Source: Paralithodes platypus
Taxonomy: Eukaryota > Arthropoda > Malacostraca > Decapoda > Lithodidae
Direction: 5' to 3'
Length of the DNA: 64,000 nt
Assembly: GCA_032716605.1 (NCBI GenBank)
Contig: CM064480.1
Coordinates: 44,571,194 to 44,635,193 of the forward strand
A program made the position numbers and the translations under genes. Positions 19,666-31,420 of this stretch are shown here, in pieces. Within the stretch, counting starts at the first letter, position 1; each line of letters opens with the position of its first letter. The notes beneath the pieces were generated by a model, which was not told the DNA's origin, did no database searches, and saw only the letters and a list, made by a program, of their open reading frames with translations.

Positions 19666-20759
19666 TTTAGAATTATTATTTTATGCATTGTGGAGGCACA
19701 CATGTAGCTACAGAGAGTGTGGGAGTCATGCGGTGGAGGCACGCTGAGTGTACATTCGTCAGTGCGTTTTGTATTGTCCGGGGCCAAGATGACCACCTGA
19801 CTCCATGGAAACCAGGACGCGCCTAAGGCTTGCCACTCACCTATAACACTGGACTTTACGCAGTTATAACACTGTACCAACACTTACAATGACATTCAGT
19901 GATACTTATTGATATTTTATGCACTGTGGAGGCACACATGATCGGGTGGTGTAAATGAGTCGCACTTGAAAATTGGAGGCATCGTACATCAGTCACACTC
20001 ACCCAGCCATCCGCCAGCTGTCGGCCCAATAATTTTGAATAGGCGCATGGCCCCCAGGCACTCCTGAACGATTTAGCAAGTGTCTGCATGAAATTAAATG
20101 TATTCAGCCGAAAACTAGAAGAAAATATCTTCAAAATGACACCAGAACGAGCTTTATAGCGCGCAGGATTTCATCTGCAGCGCTACCATAGAGATTCACT
20201 AATACTGAGCGAATATCGCTAATGTCGCGCTACATTAGCCTTTGGCAGCGCTGCTATGTCTAGCGGGTTTATGGCTCATGTCCCCCAGTTCCGCGGCCGC
20301 CTGGCTGGAGAGCGGACTGGGGTCTGCCGCACTCCCGCTCACTCAAACTTGTCTCTACAGTCTTTAAAAGCCTGTAAATTGCTATAAATTGCCATGGCGT
20401 TCAGGAATGTCTCCCGCAGCCAATGGGTTAATAACCCATAACATGTCTTTTCAGCAAATAAATAAAAAAATAAAAAAAAATAAAAAATACCTTGCGTTCT
20501 GGGTGTCAAACATATATAAATCAGCAGAGGGTCAATGGGATAATACCAATGCATATATGTATACGTCGGCTGCAGTATAGGCCTTTTTTACATAGGACGT
20601 ACAGTATATATACGTCGGCTACAGAGATTAAGTAAATATTAGAGATCGAGAGATCTGTAATAATTATAACATATATATTCTTACTGAGTGTATTGCTGAA
20701 GTTAAATATTTACTAGCGATCTCAAAGAGAGAGAACAACAATACCAGCGCAAAGAATAA
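19666..20759. other. No gene; a GGAGGCACAC motif repeats
   Basis: TTTTATGCA(T/C)TGTGGAGGC occurs at about 19680 and 19916, each followed by ACACATG, suggesting two copies of an undefined repeat. 20160-20330 is GC-richer (GCAGCGCTACCATAG, GGCAGCGCTGCTATG). An A-rich tract lies at 20461-20490. Nothing coding is supported. Confidence 0.4.
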
Positions 20760-20939
20760 ATGCTCCGCTATCTCAAAAAGAAAATCTTTCCAGGTGTCTC
20801 ATGGTCCTCTCGCTTTCTTCCTCATCACTTCTTGTCTGATGTCGTTTGGGTTGGTAGTTGTGGCACTTGGTTCTCGCTTTCTTTCTGTTGGGCTGGTGGT
20901 GGTACTGGTGAAGGTGCAGGGTGCCTGGGGAACAGTAAG

Positions 20940-21070
20940 GTTGCAGTAGCCTGGGTAAGCAATACTAAGCGAAAGACCTGGGTAAGCAACACTGCCTGTT
21001 CTACATGGGTAAGCGAAGAACAGGGGAGAACCTGGGTAAGCGATCTCCCTACAGCCTGGGTAAGTACTGG
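20940..21070 (+). repeat. Five spaced copies of TGGGTAAGC
   Basis: (C)CTGGGTAAG(C/T) or ATGGGTAAGC recurs at about 20951, 20980, 21007, 21032 and 21057, spaced 25-30 bp with variable sequence between. In the open frame 20760-21320 this reads as repeated WVS. The frame has no recognised domain, so I record the repeat rather than a gene. Confidence 0.55.
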
Positions 21071-21681
21071 AGCTGAACTGTCGAATAATCGCCATATCCT
21101 GGCCTCTACCCTTATCCTGTGCTTGTCACATGGGGCCAGCTTCTGGGGTGGAAGGGCAGGGGTGGCCCTTATAATAGGGACAAAATGTAACTCTTCTACC
21201 ATGGAGATGTTAAGTGTAGGCCTAGTACGAGGTAGCGCAGATAGCAGAAACTTTTGTTATCTGTTGGCTGGCTGTAGAGGGGTGAGGGTGTTGTGGGAGA
21301 CTGTGATATTCCCTGGGTGACTTATGCCTTTCTTCGTTGGTTTCTAACGCAGAGGACATATCAAAGGTAGGGTGTCCATCAAGGGCATGATGAATTGCAA
21401 GGACGCCGGCAATGTTGGTAGTGGTAGCCCTGGTTGGTTGGTGTTGCTAGCAGGCCTGGCGGCAAATGTTGTAATCCTCTATCTAGCAAATGAAAAACAT
21501 TTCCAGAAATTCCTATCAATTTCTGTTATTCTTGAACACAGTTTATATAGCTACATGACATTATATAATATGTCATAGCTGTTGCTTACAAGATTCTAAA
21601 TCATACAGGGTAAAAGGCAATGTTTTACCGTTACATTTATCCCATCGATGGATATAACTTAAAATGATATCAAGTAGAAAA

Positions 21682-21724
<43 letters not shown>

Positions 21725-23329
21725 ATCCAAATATTGAAGATGTATGAGATGGATAGAAATCCTCCATAGTAAATCAATGTTTGAGCAAAGCTAAATAAAT
21801 AATAGACATGATGATCTTGACAACTAGACATCCATCAAGGAATACTTGAACACCAACAAATGATAACAATGAAACTGTGAAAATTGAATACCGAAAACAA
21901 GTTACAAGATAATTGTAGATCAATCAGTTTTAAACATGTTCTGTCAGTTTCTAATAATGTTACTTTTTACGTTACTGACCACAACTTTATATCAACCTAA
22001 AGACAAAATATAAACAAAAATACACACCTGTGGCGAGGATTTTGAAAGAAGATTGTCAAATTGTTGGAAGAGAGAAAGGTGGTCCGTGAAAGCATGTCCC
22101 AGGTTTTACTGCTTGTGTAAAGAAAAACAATGAAAAACAGTTAAGTCTTAGGTTAGATAAATGGTCAGAAAATGGCTAGCTAAAAGTGTGTTGAAAAACG
22201 TGTACCACTTGTTCAGGACAGATTGGCTTCGGTTGTCGGCACGCGATACTGTTTGTGTACACTAGAGTATGTACCGGTATTTCGTAATTTCCAACAACAC
22301 TACTGAAATATGATTGCATAGGTGATAAGTATGGAAAAGAGCTAAATGATAAACATCATCAGTACGTTGAAGTCTTCTTCCTTTTATTACTAGCTATCAT
22401 TAGACTATTAATATATGGCTCACAAAGACATGGAATCGTGAGTGTTAATTGAGTCAGCCGTCCTGTGGTTTCTAAAGACCTTGACAAAGCCGAATGTTAG
22501 CCAGAATAAAGGACAAACTATGTCATCGTATTAAAAGGGTTTATAGTTAAAACCTCAAGGCTCGATAATTGGAGAAAAATTATGCTATACAGAGCGTCTC
22601 TAAATGTATTCGATAATTAAATTTGTGAAGAACGAGTTAGTAACGATTGAAATGCATGTTGCATGGGTAGCTACCAAGGTGTATATAATTATACTGTATA
22701 TATATGCAGTATATACAGTATATATGTATGTAGGGTGGCTCTGAATTCGGTAACCCACCTGCCAGACATTGACAACGCCACCTCTCGATATATGTATATA
22801 GCTAAGCGATAGTCTGCGTGAACCGCGTAATGGATATATTATTATAGCAAACAATAATATCTTCACAACCATTGCCTTATATATTACCTCATTAGATGCA
22901 AAACACTGTAGATAGTAGAAGCTACTTGTATGTTTTTATATTTTAATACAAAATAAACTTATATGAATAATGTTAAACAAATTATGCACAGTAATAGTGC
23001 ATTAACTTATTAATGTAAGTTGTTTTCGTCTATTATACGAAGTTATCTACAGTTGATAACAATTGTATGAAGTAGATAAATATGTCCAGAACACAATGTT
23101 CTTCAAATTGTTGTCTTATTTTCCGATATATTGCCCTTATAATATAGCCCACTCTGATAGTACGTTACATGATGATTATGTATTATATAACGCATAATCA
23201 AAATATTAATATGGTGAAATAATCTGGTTCATTTGAAAGTTTCATTGGGAGTTGTACCACTGGCCAAAACACTTAAGTGAGCAAAGTAACCTGTGGTATA
23301 ATGGATCTATTGAATGACTGCAACACTTT
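21071..23329. other. No gene recognised; (TA)n at 21687-21717
   Basis: Long AT-rich noncoding interval. It contains one (TA)n microsatellite and a GTATATACAGTATATATGTA palindromic patch near 22695-22730. No ORF has recognisable protein features. Confidence 0.4.
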
Positions 23330-23420
23330 TAATAACCCTTTCCAGATCCAATGCGCATTTCTTTTCTATTTTCCGGCAAATATTAGACGATTTTATTAAG
23401 ATTAGGAATGGTAGCCTACA
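23330..23420. mobile_element. Half of a GCTTAGGAAGGAT-family TTAA MITE
   Basis: TTAATAACCCTTTCCAGATCC followed by TATTAGACGATTTTATTAAG and ATTAGGAATGGTAGCC matches the outer half of this family; the other half is missing. Confidence 0.45.
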
Positions 23421-23439
23421 GTATATGGAAGTGAGAGTT

Positions 23440-23660
23440 TTTGATTGAGACATAGACTACAGTAGATCTGGACTGGACACGAAAATGGAACTTTGCAGTA
23501 AGGGACCCAACACCGGAGAACGAACCCCCAAGTTCGAACCTCGAAACTGCGAAAATTGTATATTTTCCTGGTTTCGAGGTTGGAACTTGAAGATTCGTTC
23601 TCCGATTTTGGGTCCCTTACTGCAAAGTTCTCTTTTAGTGTCCAGTCCAGATCTACTGTA
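23440..23660. mobile_element. Foldback (palindromic) MITE, arms about 95 bp
   Basis: The arms start CATAGACTACAGTAGATCTG and end CAGATCTACTGTAGCCTATG and pair over roughly 95 bp, including GGACCCAA and TTCTCCG blocks, around a centre near 23560. The flanks repeat TGATTGAGA at about 23442-23450 and 23656-23664, a 7-9 bp target duplication depending on where the ends are set. A length of 8-9 bp would suggest hAT or Mutator; superfamily not resolved. Confidence 0.75.
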
Positions 23661-23670
23661 GCCTATGATT

Positions 23671-24249
23671 GAGATTATCTTTATCCTTATAATTCCCACA
23701 GCTCCTTCTTAAACTGTATAAAATAGTATAATGCTAGCCAGAATAAGCAGTCATTATGGGTCACAGTCTTCAAGGGGCAAAGATTTTGAGTACTGCATTA
23801 CTATATGTGCCACTGAAACATAATGTCAACAGAATTAAGAGACCGGGAGAGAACGAGTATATAGGAATCTAAATATAATATAGTGCTTCGATACAGTCTC
23901 TCAGTTTCATAAGTAGCCAAATTGACTCCTAACTTTCCACATCTAAACTATCTTTCACATAAGTTGCGATCGCCATTCATGAGGGTCCTTTCATTTACTT
24001 CAAATTTTGTGAACAGAGCATAGTCCACAATAACTATATACTCGTTTGAATTTGTATCAAACTTAAGCGAGCTAATGCATCAGAGATTCATTTAATGGTT
24101 CAGAACTTCAAAGGAGTGTATACTGTTTATGGGTTATTGCTGTACAGTACCTGCCCTTCTTCTTCTTAACCGACGATGCACAGTGTATTAAGGGTCACTT
24201 TCCCCAGATAACTACTCAGGTGTTGTAAGTTAGATGAACGACATAGGTA
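23671..24249. other. No gene recognised
   Basis: Noncoding sequence of mixed composition with no repeat I can assign. Confidence 0.35.
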
Positions 24250-25104
24250 TACATTTGGGTTCCATGGTGTATGGGTATGTGTCAGTCGGGAGACAACGAT
24301 TTGTTAGGTATAGCTGGTTGGAGTGTTTCTCACTGATGTAGAGGGGCAGTCATAACTTATAGAGCTTGGTATATACAGGTTGTGGATGTGTCCAGTTACA
24401 TAAAGGAAAGAAGCAAGAGCACGTGAGATTACATCTGCATATGAGTGGACAGGAACAGAGGTACAGTTGAGATCATTAATAGATATTGGAAATAGAACTG
24501 GAGATACGAAATAGCCCTGAGGAACACCAGAGATCATAGGTTGAGGAGGTAAGCGATGGCCGTCCACAACCGCTGCTATGGAATGGCCAGAATGGAAATT
24601 TGAGATAAAGGCACAGATAGAGGGATAGAAACCGAAAGAGGGTAGTCTGGAAATATGTGGTTTGTGCCCGACTCAATCGAAGGTTTACTATATGTCCAGT
24701 GCAGAAGAATGGGTCTCGCCAAAATCCTAAAATCAGGTAGACCAAAAGTTATAGAGGTAAGAAAGGATATCGCCAGTAGAGCAGCCCATGAGGAAACCAT
24801 ACTGGCGATATGAAAAAAAGATTATGGAAGTCAAATGCTTAAGAAACATGTATATAAGAATAGTTTTAAAACCTTTACCATGCAAGAAATTAGAGCAATT
24901 AGACATTTGGAGGATTGCAATTGGTCACCCTTTTTGGGACAGGTTGAATAAAAGCAAACTTCCAGCAAGAAGGAAAGATATTAGAGGGACGACAGAGACG
25001 AAAGAGTTTGTCTTGGCAGTGAGTAAGCAAGGATAAGCACAGTTTTGTTTTTTGTATTACAACAGGAGGAACTCCATCTGGTCCGTCCGCCTTCCTAGTA
25101 TTAA
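24250..25104 (-). pseudogene. Jockey-type LINE, third copy, RT region
   Basis: On the minus strand: MDGHRLPPQPMISGVPQGYF, SPVLFPISINDL, then VHSYADVISRAL, where the YADD box has decayed to YADV. Upstream blocks are shared with 39000-39600. Frameshifts separate blocks. The copy stops at TTAA 25101-25104 and its upstream part continues at 26260-26490. Confidence 0.8.
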
Positions 25105-26263
25105 TCCTTTAAAGTTGATGACGCATTATGGCAGTTTATTGTCTCTATTATTAAACAATTATTTGCAGCTTAGGAAGGATCTGTGGGAATTATAATGGTA
25201 AAGACTTAAATTGAAATTATGTTTTGTCGTATTTAGCCAAGTCAAATACATTATATATACATATATATATTACATATTACAAAGAGAAAATGTGAGTCAG
25301 GTACAAGGGGAGATAGAAGGGCAGGAAGACCCCCATTGAGATGGAGAGACTGTGTAAGAAAGGCTTTGGATGATAGAGGAATGACTATAGATCAGGCAGG
25401 GGAAGTGGTGGTGGACAGGAGTGAATGGAGAATGCTTGTGAATAGTTGAGTGAACACGTGGTCATTTGGAGTAAGGGGTCGGGCGCAAGTTGGACTAGAT
25501 AATAGTCCATCAGGCGCCTGGCCCGGGGAGACGATTAATATGAAGGGTGTGCCTGGAAGTGTGGTGGGAGGGCTTGTCGCTTTGGCTCCGCTGCATGTCT
25601 GCCTGCCGAGATCGGAACCTCTCCTGGTGGTCAGGGGCCGGGGGAGTGCTGGAGCGACCTTGGTAACCCGGGTCTCTGGGTCTTCTCCTGGGTGACCTGG
25701 ATGTGTGAGAGTTTGTGTTTTTTATCTGTGTTTATTTTTTGTTTTATGTTGTTTTTGTGTTTTCCCTGTTCTTGCTCTGTCTTGAGTCGGCTACCCCCAA
25801 AATGGGGATTGGGCCTGAGCATATAGATAGATAGATAGATACATAATAATGTTTTGTCGTATTTAGCCAAGTCAAATACATTATATATACATAATATTAT
25901 GCTATAAGTTTATGAGTGATAATGGCTGAGCCTTTTGAGAGTATTACTCTCATATAAATGCACCTTGATAATAATACTATATTTACTTCTAAAAACACAT
26001 ACATATCAGTTTTTGGCAAGAATTTAGTGTATGATTTGGTGAAAGTATTCATAACTTTCGGTAACAATCCTAAAATACATGAAGACAAAATGAAGATATT
26101 GAAGACAAATAATGAACATATATGTTATTGAAGACAAATAATGAACATATATGTTATTTCAATTAACTCTCTGACTTCTATATACCCTTCTTAATCTGAA
26201 TAAAATCGTCTAAAAATAGCCAGAAACAGAAAACAAATGTGTTTCTGATGATGAAAGTGTTAA
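25101..26263. mobile_element. TTAA element nested in the LINE, itself interrupted
   Basis: TTAA at 25101-25104 and 26260-26263; the LINE sequence is collinear on both sides with 39600-39870. The left part carries GCAGCTTAGGAAGGATCTGT and the right part GAATAAAATCGTCTAAAAAT, the hallmark inner arms of the MITE family at 17764 and 51149. Much of the 1155-bp length is a nested RTE-like LINE (25263-25848) plus its 44-bp duplication. A 35-bp direct duplication (TTGAAGACAAATAATGAAC...) lies at 26100-26158. Confidence 0.7.
25219..25892 (+). mobile_element. 5'-truncated RTE-like LINE with 44-bp target duplication
   Basis: The body (about 25263-25848) encodes the last residues of an RTE-type ORF (RWRDCVRKALDDRGMTIDQ near 25340), a 3' UTR of about 350 bp shared in inverse orientation with 48165-48600, and a (GATA)n tail. 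It is flanked by a direct repeat starting ATGTTTTGTCGTATTTAGCC at 25219-25262 and 25849-25892. The truncated 5' end and simple-repeat tail fit target-primed reverse transcription; the duplication is unusually long. Confidence 0.8.
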
Positions 26264-26490
26264 GCTCAGAGGGGACAGAAAAGATATCTTTAGAAGAGAT
26301 TACTATAATAGGCCTAAGTAAGTGAGAGGGGGTACAGAGGGAGAAATAGCACTGGAATCATCCAAGGTTGTATTTTAGCAAACGTTTTGAGCGAAAGCTT
26401 TGTTAGAGGAAGTATAGACGGTGTCAGAGTGGAAAAGAGGAGGGAAAGCTGAAGTAAAATTGTTGTAAAGGTTTTTGGCTAGATGCCAGA
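26260..26490 (-). pseudogene. Jockey-type LINE, upstream part of the third copy
   Basis: Nucleotide blocks GGGAGAAATAGCACTGGAAT, AAGCTTTGTTAGAGGAAG and GGTTTTTGGCTAGATGCCAG match 39690-39870 of the long copy in order and orientation. The frame is broken. It belongs with 24250-25104. Confidence 0.7.
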
Positions 26491-26576
26491 GCTGATTGAT
26501 ACATCCACCATTGCTTCCTGCCACCGTTACCGACCAGCACTGCACAGTGCACTCTGCCCAAATCCCCCCTCAGCAA

Positions 26577-26586
<10 letters not shown>

Positions 26587-26610
<24 letters not shown>

Positions 26611-26611
26611 G

Positions 26612-26694
<83 letters not shown>
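26587..26694. repeat. (TC)n microsatellite
   Basis: About 54 dinucleotide units with a few GCTC interruptions near 26610-26622, preceded by a C run. The long open frames on both strands here are repeat artefacts. Confidence 0.95.
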
Positions 26695-26844
26695 CACAAT
26701 AGCAATAAAGTTATGTGCGATGTTTGGTCGGAATATATCTTTTTCTTGGGCACCATTAGACCCGCCGTCCCACCCCCTTCAGGTATCACACCCCGAACAG
26801 ATTTTTTACTAAATTTCAAACATCTGGAAACACAATTTGACAAA

Positions 26845-27284
26845 AACTATAATGCTAGTTGTTGTTGTTGTTGTTGTTCCCCAAGCTGCCTGGCCGAACA
26901 GCCCCAAGGCCCCGAGTAAGGCCAAGGCCATAAACGAGCGCCCCCACAGAACCCTCCCTGCCGACCACAATAAAGCCTGGGTGACCGAAGCCACTCCATG
27001 GCGGGGAGCTGAGAGGGTGCGTATACGCCCGGGAAACCAAAGCCCCACCCAGGGCCCTGTGCCCCTCAGCAATTATGAAGAGAAAGTTGAGGGGCAAAGG
27101 AATAATGTGACGCTTTAGCTTCCAATCTTGGTAGATTGGGAGGTCAATCCACGGAAGAGACGCCGTCACTTGAGATTTAGAAAATATATAAGTAAAAGGA
27201 ACAGTCAGAGTAAGCTATGGGTATGGCAGAGATCGCGCAGGTCTCACTCTGATAGACCAGCCCATCGCCAACTATAATGCTAGT
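26845..27284 (-). mobile_element. Retroposon with (AAC)n tail and 15-bp target duplication
   Basis: AACTATAATGCTAGT occurs at 26845-26859 and 27270-27284. Between them, on the minus strand, a 410-bp GC-rich element runs from GGCGATGGGCTGG to GGCAGCTTGGGG and ends in seven AAC units. The truncated body, repeat tail and duplication fit a LINE 3' end or SINE. The minus frame at 26855-27169 looks like LINE 3'-end translation and I do not call it a gene. Confidence 0.75.
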
Positions 27285-27298
27285 ACCTTTGGTTTCTG

Positions 27299-27450
27299 AG
27301 AATAGGTGGTGTAATGGTTCGTGTTTAAAAATCTGTGTGTGATAACCCAGGTTCGAATTCCGTTGGATCATAATTATACAGTATATGCTTTCATTAATTT
27401 CAATGGAGGTGTTTGGTGTTGTGGTGAAATTAATAAACATATAGAAAATA
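27299..27450 (+). mobile_element. tRNA-headed SINE, family B, copy 1
   Basis: The head has GTGGTGTAATGGTTCGTG (A box) and CCCAGGTTCGAATTCCG (B box); the body has CTTTCATTAATTTCAATGG and GGTGTTTGGTGTTGTGGTG. The same order is found on the minus strand at 41455-41585, with a headless copy at 37875-37980. Confidence 0.75.
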
Positions 27451-28194
27451 TAATAAATGAGGTACTTCGAGGTTTAATACATTATGTTTTATGCTAGCGC
27501 CTACAGTATATTATTGCTGGTAGAAAACTTCAGAAGTGGATGCATTTTGTAGAAGTTGCAATGTCTTTCAGGTTTGTGAATATAACTTAGATCTGTTTAT
27601 CAGGGGCAAAGTGAGAGCCATAATATAATATATCGGTTTTTACTTTGCTTGTGAACTGTACTTTGCAAATTTCGGAAAATCTCTCCACACATCTGATCTA
27701 CCTGCCGAATCGCATATGACTGAGAGCGACTTGAAAGATGACAGCAAACAGACACTTTGACTGAGCGATACCTATGTCCACCTTATGCTCCATATATGTA
27801 GACACCATTGCCCCCAACGTCACTATCCAACCTGGAATTGGTCCTCAGTGCCGCCTAAATCCGCCACACCACATTCCCATTTCACCCAATTTCAAACACT
27901 GCTCAAAATTTTAATCGGAGAGTTACATATTTCGGAGGGGGAAAAAATGTGCCGAGGATTCCAATCAGCCCCCCTTCTCTGGTCTTTTCTAGTGGCAGGC
28001 TTCATCACCCTTGTCTGCATATTACGGCTATTTTTAGGTGGGGGTGGGCAGGGGGGCGATTAGGCTGTTTGACTGTTCTCATTGGTGTGTCTGTGTGTGG
28101 AAGGGGTTTGTCGGATGGAGGATTTTACCGTTTGTGAAGAAAGATAGTATACATACACACATTTGTATATATACCTGTATATACACACATATTT
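27451..28194. other. No gene recognised
   Basis: Mixed noncoding sequence. The open frame 27785-28063 contains a hydrophobic stretch (LLWSFLVAGFITLVCIL) but has no homology I recognise and no support as a gene. Confidence 0.35.
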
Positions 28195-28195
28195 T

Positions 28196-28230
<35 letters not shown>

Positions 28231-28231
28231 C
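28195..28231. repeat. (TA)n followed by (GA)n
   Basis: About 11 TA units then seven GA units. Confidence 0.85.
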
Positions 28232-28329
28232 CTAGATATACCCCTTTAACTATCCACATTTCTACCTCCTCCCAATACATACACTTACACACGCATGCAT
28301 AATATTATACTGTACATACAAACATATTT

Positions 28330-28735
28330 GTAAATATTTTCAGTCGGGCTCGAACTACCAACAAGTCAGGCCGAGTATCCATGCTATAATCAACTCTACC
28401 ACGGAGTGATAAACAATACATATCCTTTTCCTGTTTATATTAAGGGGAAGGAAAATACTACTTGGAGAAAGTATTCCATTTCATACGCAAGTCGTAGGAC
28501 CCATATTCCATGATAAGATACGGCGATTTTTACAACTCAGTCTGAATTGATTTAATTTAAATCTCGCCCAACCAAGCTTGTGAGTCATTAATATTAGGTA
28601 TATCTCACCAATGCACTTGAGCTACTAAGCGTGTTCATACTTTAAATGGATTTCCCTTCTTAATATAAATAGGAAAAGGATGAGTATTGTTTATCACGCC
28701 ATGGTAGAGTTGATTAAAGCATGGACACTATATAT
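28330..28735 (-). mobile_element. SINE family A, two copies in opposite orientation
   Basis: 28330-28570 (minus) repeats the head-body order of 15225-15510: GGGCTCGAACTACC, CTCTACCACGGAGTGATAAA, then AGTATTCCATTTCATACGC and GACCCATATTCCATGA. A second partial head (CACGCCATGGTAGAGTTGAT) at 28690-28735 is on the plus strand. The two heads form an inverted pair. Confidence 0.65.
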
Positions 28736-31420
28736 TAGGTAGTTGTACTGTACAGTTTCCTTTATCCGCATGGCAATACGATTATTTAGAACTTCACACT
28801 TTGTTTAATATCTGTTATGCCCTGATTTTATACAGGATTAACTTGGTATAGGTGAGTTCTGCAAGTCTGGGTTATTGGATTTCATGCAAAATACATGAAG
28901 AGAATCAACAGAGGACAGATAATATCGGACAAATGGTTTGTAATACAGCTTTATTCTCAATAACACTCAGGTATAAGGTACGTAATAGAATTCACACGAA
29001 CAATAAATGTTGGAGCACTCGGGTAGGTTATTGGACTTATTACAATCTCTCAGCACTTATCGCGGATTTGGATAGAGACATACTTCCCACTTCCAACGTT
29101 CAGGTATCATTCTTCTGATCACATTGCTTTACGATACGTAGGGTACATGAATTACACAGGTTAGGTATTTCGCTTTGTTAACTCTCTGGTAATATGACTA
29201 AATCAAGGATGAAAGTATAAGTAATATGGTTATTGCCCAAGAATTAACGTAAAGGGATAACTGTAGCTAGTTGCACTGGTCTAGTATGTTCACTTGTCTA
29301 GGTAATACTTCAGACCGAAAATATCAGTGAGGGCGAATCAGGTTTCTGGTGGAGAATCACAATCACTTATTTCATAATTGCTTTCGCTCGAGCCGTAGTC
29401 CAATTGATTTGGACTTATTTCTTTGGCGAGGTTAAACCTGATGGCAAGAATAATTACGGGAGTCAGTTCGCCTAAGCTAAATTTCACTGATATATGTTAA
29501 TACATACTAGCATAATAATCACTTGCTTCCTAACATCAGAGAAAGTTGAGACATAATCGAATACACTGGATGGTTGAGTTAATGGCACCGTAACACTGGT
29601 ACTTTGCGAAGTAACACTGTGATGGAGTTTTCCTGGTTATCTTGCGTTAGTGATGTTGGGGGTTAACAGTAGCTCTGGGGCGGTCTAAGCTGTCCGGTAG
29701 TGTAGAGAAGGTTTACAGATGGGTTTCTTGTGTAACCGGTGATGACGCTCCGATATGTTACCCTTGCTGGGGACCTTAAATAACGCTGTCTCAGGCTCAA
29801 CCGGACTAACAACGTATCGGATTAACGTAAGACAGTCGAGAAAAGCGACTGCTTAACTATCTCTGGTCCTTATAAGAGGTTCAAGTAGCGCGGGCGGTTT
29901 TGCACCTTTTTGTCAACAAATGCTGATGGGGCCTACAGTTAATTGTTGCCAAGGAGTTATTCTTGCCGAGTCCTCAATCAAGAGTTTCTCGCATAATCCC
30001 TTCTAACATAACAAGATATTTCTGCCTTAGACCAGTTATGAGTTATGAATCGTTCGTAAACTCAAGTAGCAGAGGGTGCACTACAAGAAGTTTATGAAAC
30101 AATCAATACTTGGTGAATTTGTTGTCTACCAATATAATATTACTGCTGGTAGTCCCGATCGCAATAAAACATTCGTAAAGGGTTAATTCACTTCCTCACA
30201 GAGTTGCACAGATTACGGAACGCCGAAATTATCGTGAATCTTGAGGGGGGGGGGGGGGGGGAGTACTAGACGTCAACAGAGTGCGGCCAACCGTTGCTTT
30301 GAGTTCTAATATTCAACTGGCGAATATTGCCTCTGTGGCATATTTGTAGGCTTGGTCAAGGGAGCCTCAGGAATATTCTAGAAGTATTGGATGTCAGTGC
30401 TATGAAGTAGTTAATTTATTCTGGTGAACTTAGGGGGTTAGTGAGAGGGGTCTTTATTTCGGCAATAAATATCTTTACTCTAGTATAAGGTACTATTAGA
30501 GTTGTTTAGAGCAGGATTTGGTGAAGGTGTTTGCACTACTTTGCTTGGCGCCATACGTGTCCAGGCTGGGAGGCATTATTCATTAATTCACATAAGTACC
30601 CTTCTCTGGTCTAGCTGACATGCTATTCGGAATTTAGGGTGGGTTAAGGGGGATTTTGGGGTTTAGTTAAGGATGGGGTAGGATGGTATTTGGATAGGTA
30701 TCTAGATTTGTAGGTCACAACCTGTTGGAAACTCACCTGTTTGGCAAGAATTTGCTGGCTCACGCCGGTCATGGTAAATCTCCGCGGGGGTTGGTGGGGT
30801 CCCCGTGAGGGCGGGGGGGCATGCCGCTCCCTGAATATGGTTATAGAGAGCCCTTACCTTAATTGGGTAGAGATATGGGTTCAGGTTGTCAGGAGGTATA
30901 TTCCTAGTTAGGGTTGATCACTACATCTAGTTTTCATGTACGAGGATCACTCGTGGTTGTTGAGAATAGTGGTTTTTTGAAAGTGCAAGTCAGTGGGAAA
31001 ACTACATTTTAATGGGGGTGAGAGGGGGTCGCCCTAGCCTCAAGCCGTCTATTGCTCTGGTTCAGGTTGTGAGTTGGGCTAGTGAGTTAGAGGATAGTTA
31101 AGGGGGGTTCAAGGATAGCTTTTTACCTCCTATTTATTGGGGCTAGTGAACGAACTGAGTCGGCATGTTATAACGTTCTTATGGCGCCTTTACAGGGGGG
31201 GAGGTTGTGAATTGGAAAGGTGGTGGTTTGAGGCTAGGTCGCCGCGCCGCTCGTGACCTAGGATAGTGACCCTTAATGCGCTGGACATAGGGGTGGCATT
31301 GCCCTACGATCGAACAGGTAGTGTGGTGTGTGCAGCGGGGCGTGAAGGAGAAAAGGACAGAGTGACTCAAAAAGGTGACAACTGGGCATGGGGTCACGAA
31401 GAAAAACAGAGTAGTGTGAT
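28736..31420. other. No gene; possible antisense LTR-like segment and a G17 tract
   Basis: TGTTATGCCCTGATTTTATA at 28815, with an AGCTTTATTCTCAATAAC word downstream, resembles an LTR read on the minus strand, whose terminus (GGGCATAACA) parallels the GGTCGTAACA end of the 55.7 kb LTR. I could not find the other end or a duplication. A 17-G run lies at 30246-30262, and 30600-31200 is G-rich on the plus strand. Confidence 0.25.

Noticed and set aside
27785..28063. Small membrane protein
   Set aside because: One hydrophobic stretch only, no recognised family, start context or splice evidence.
28815..30240. Complete solo LTR on the minus strand
   Set aside because: One terminus looks LTR-like, but no second terminus or target duplication could be found; kept only as a low-confidence note.
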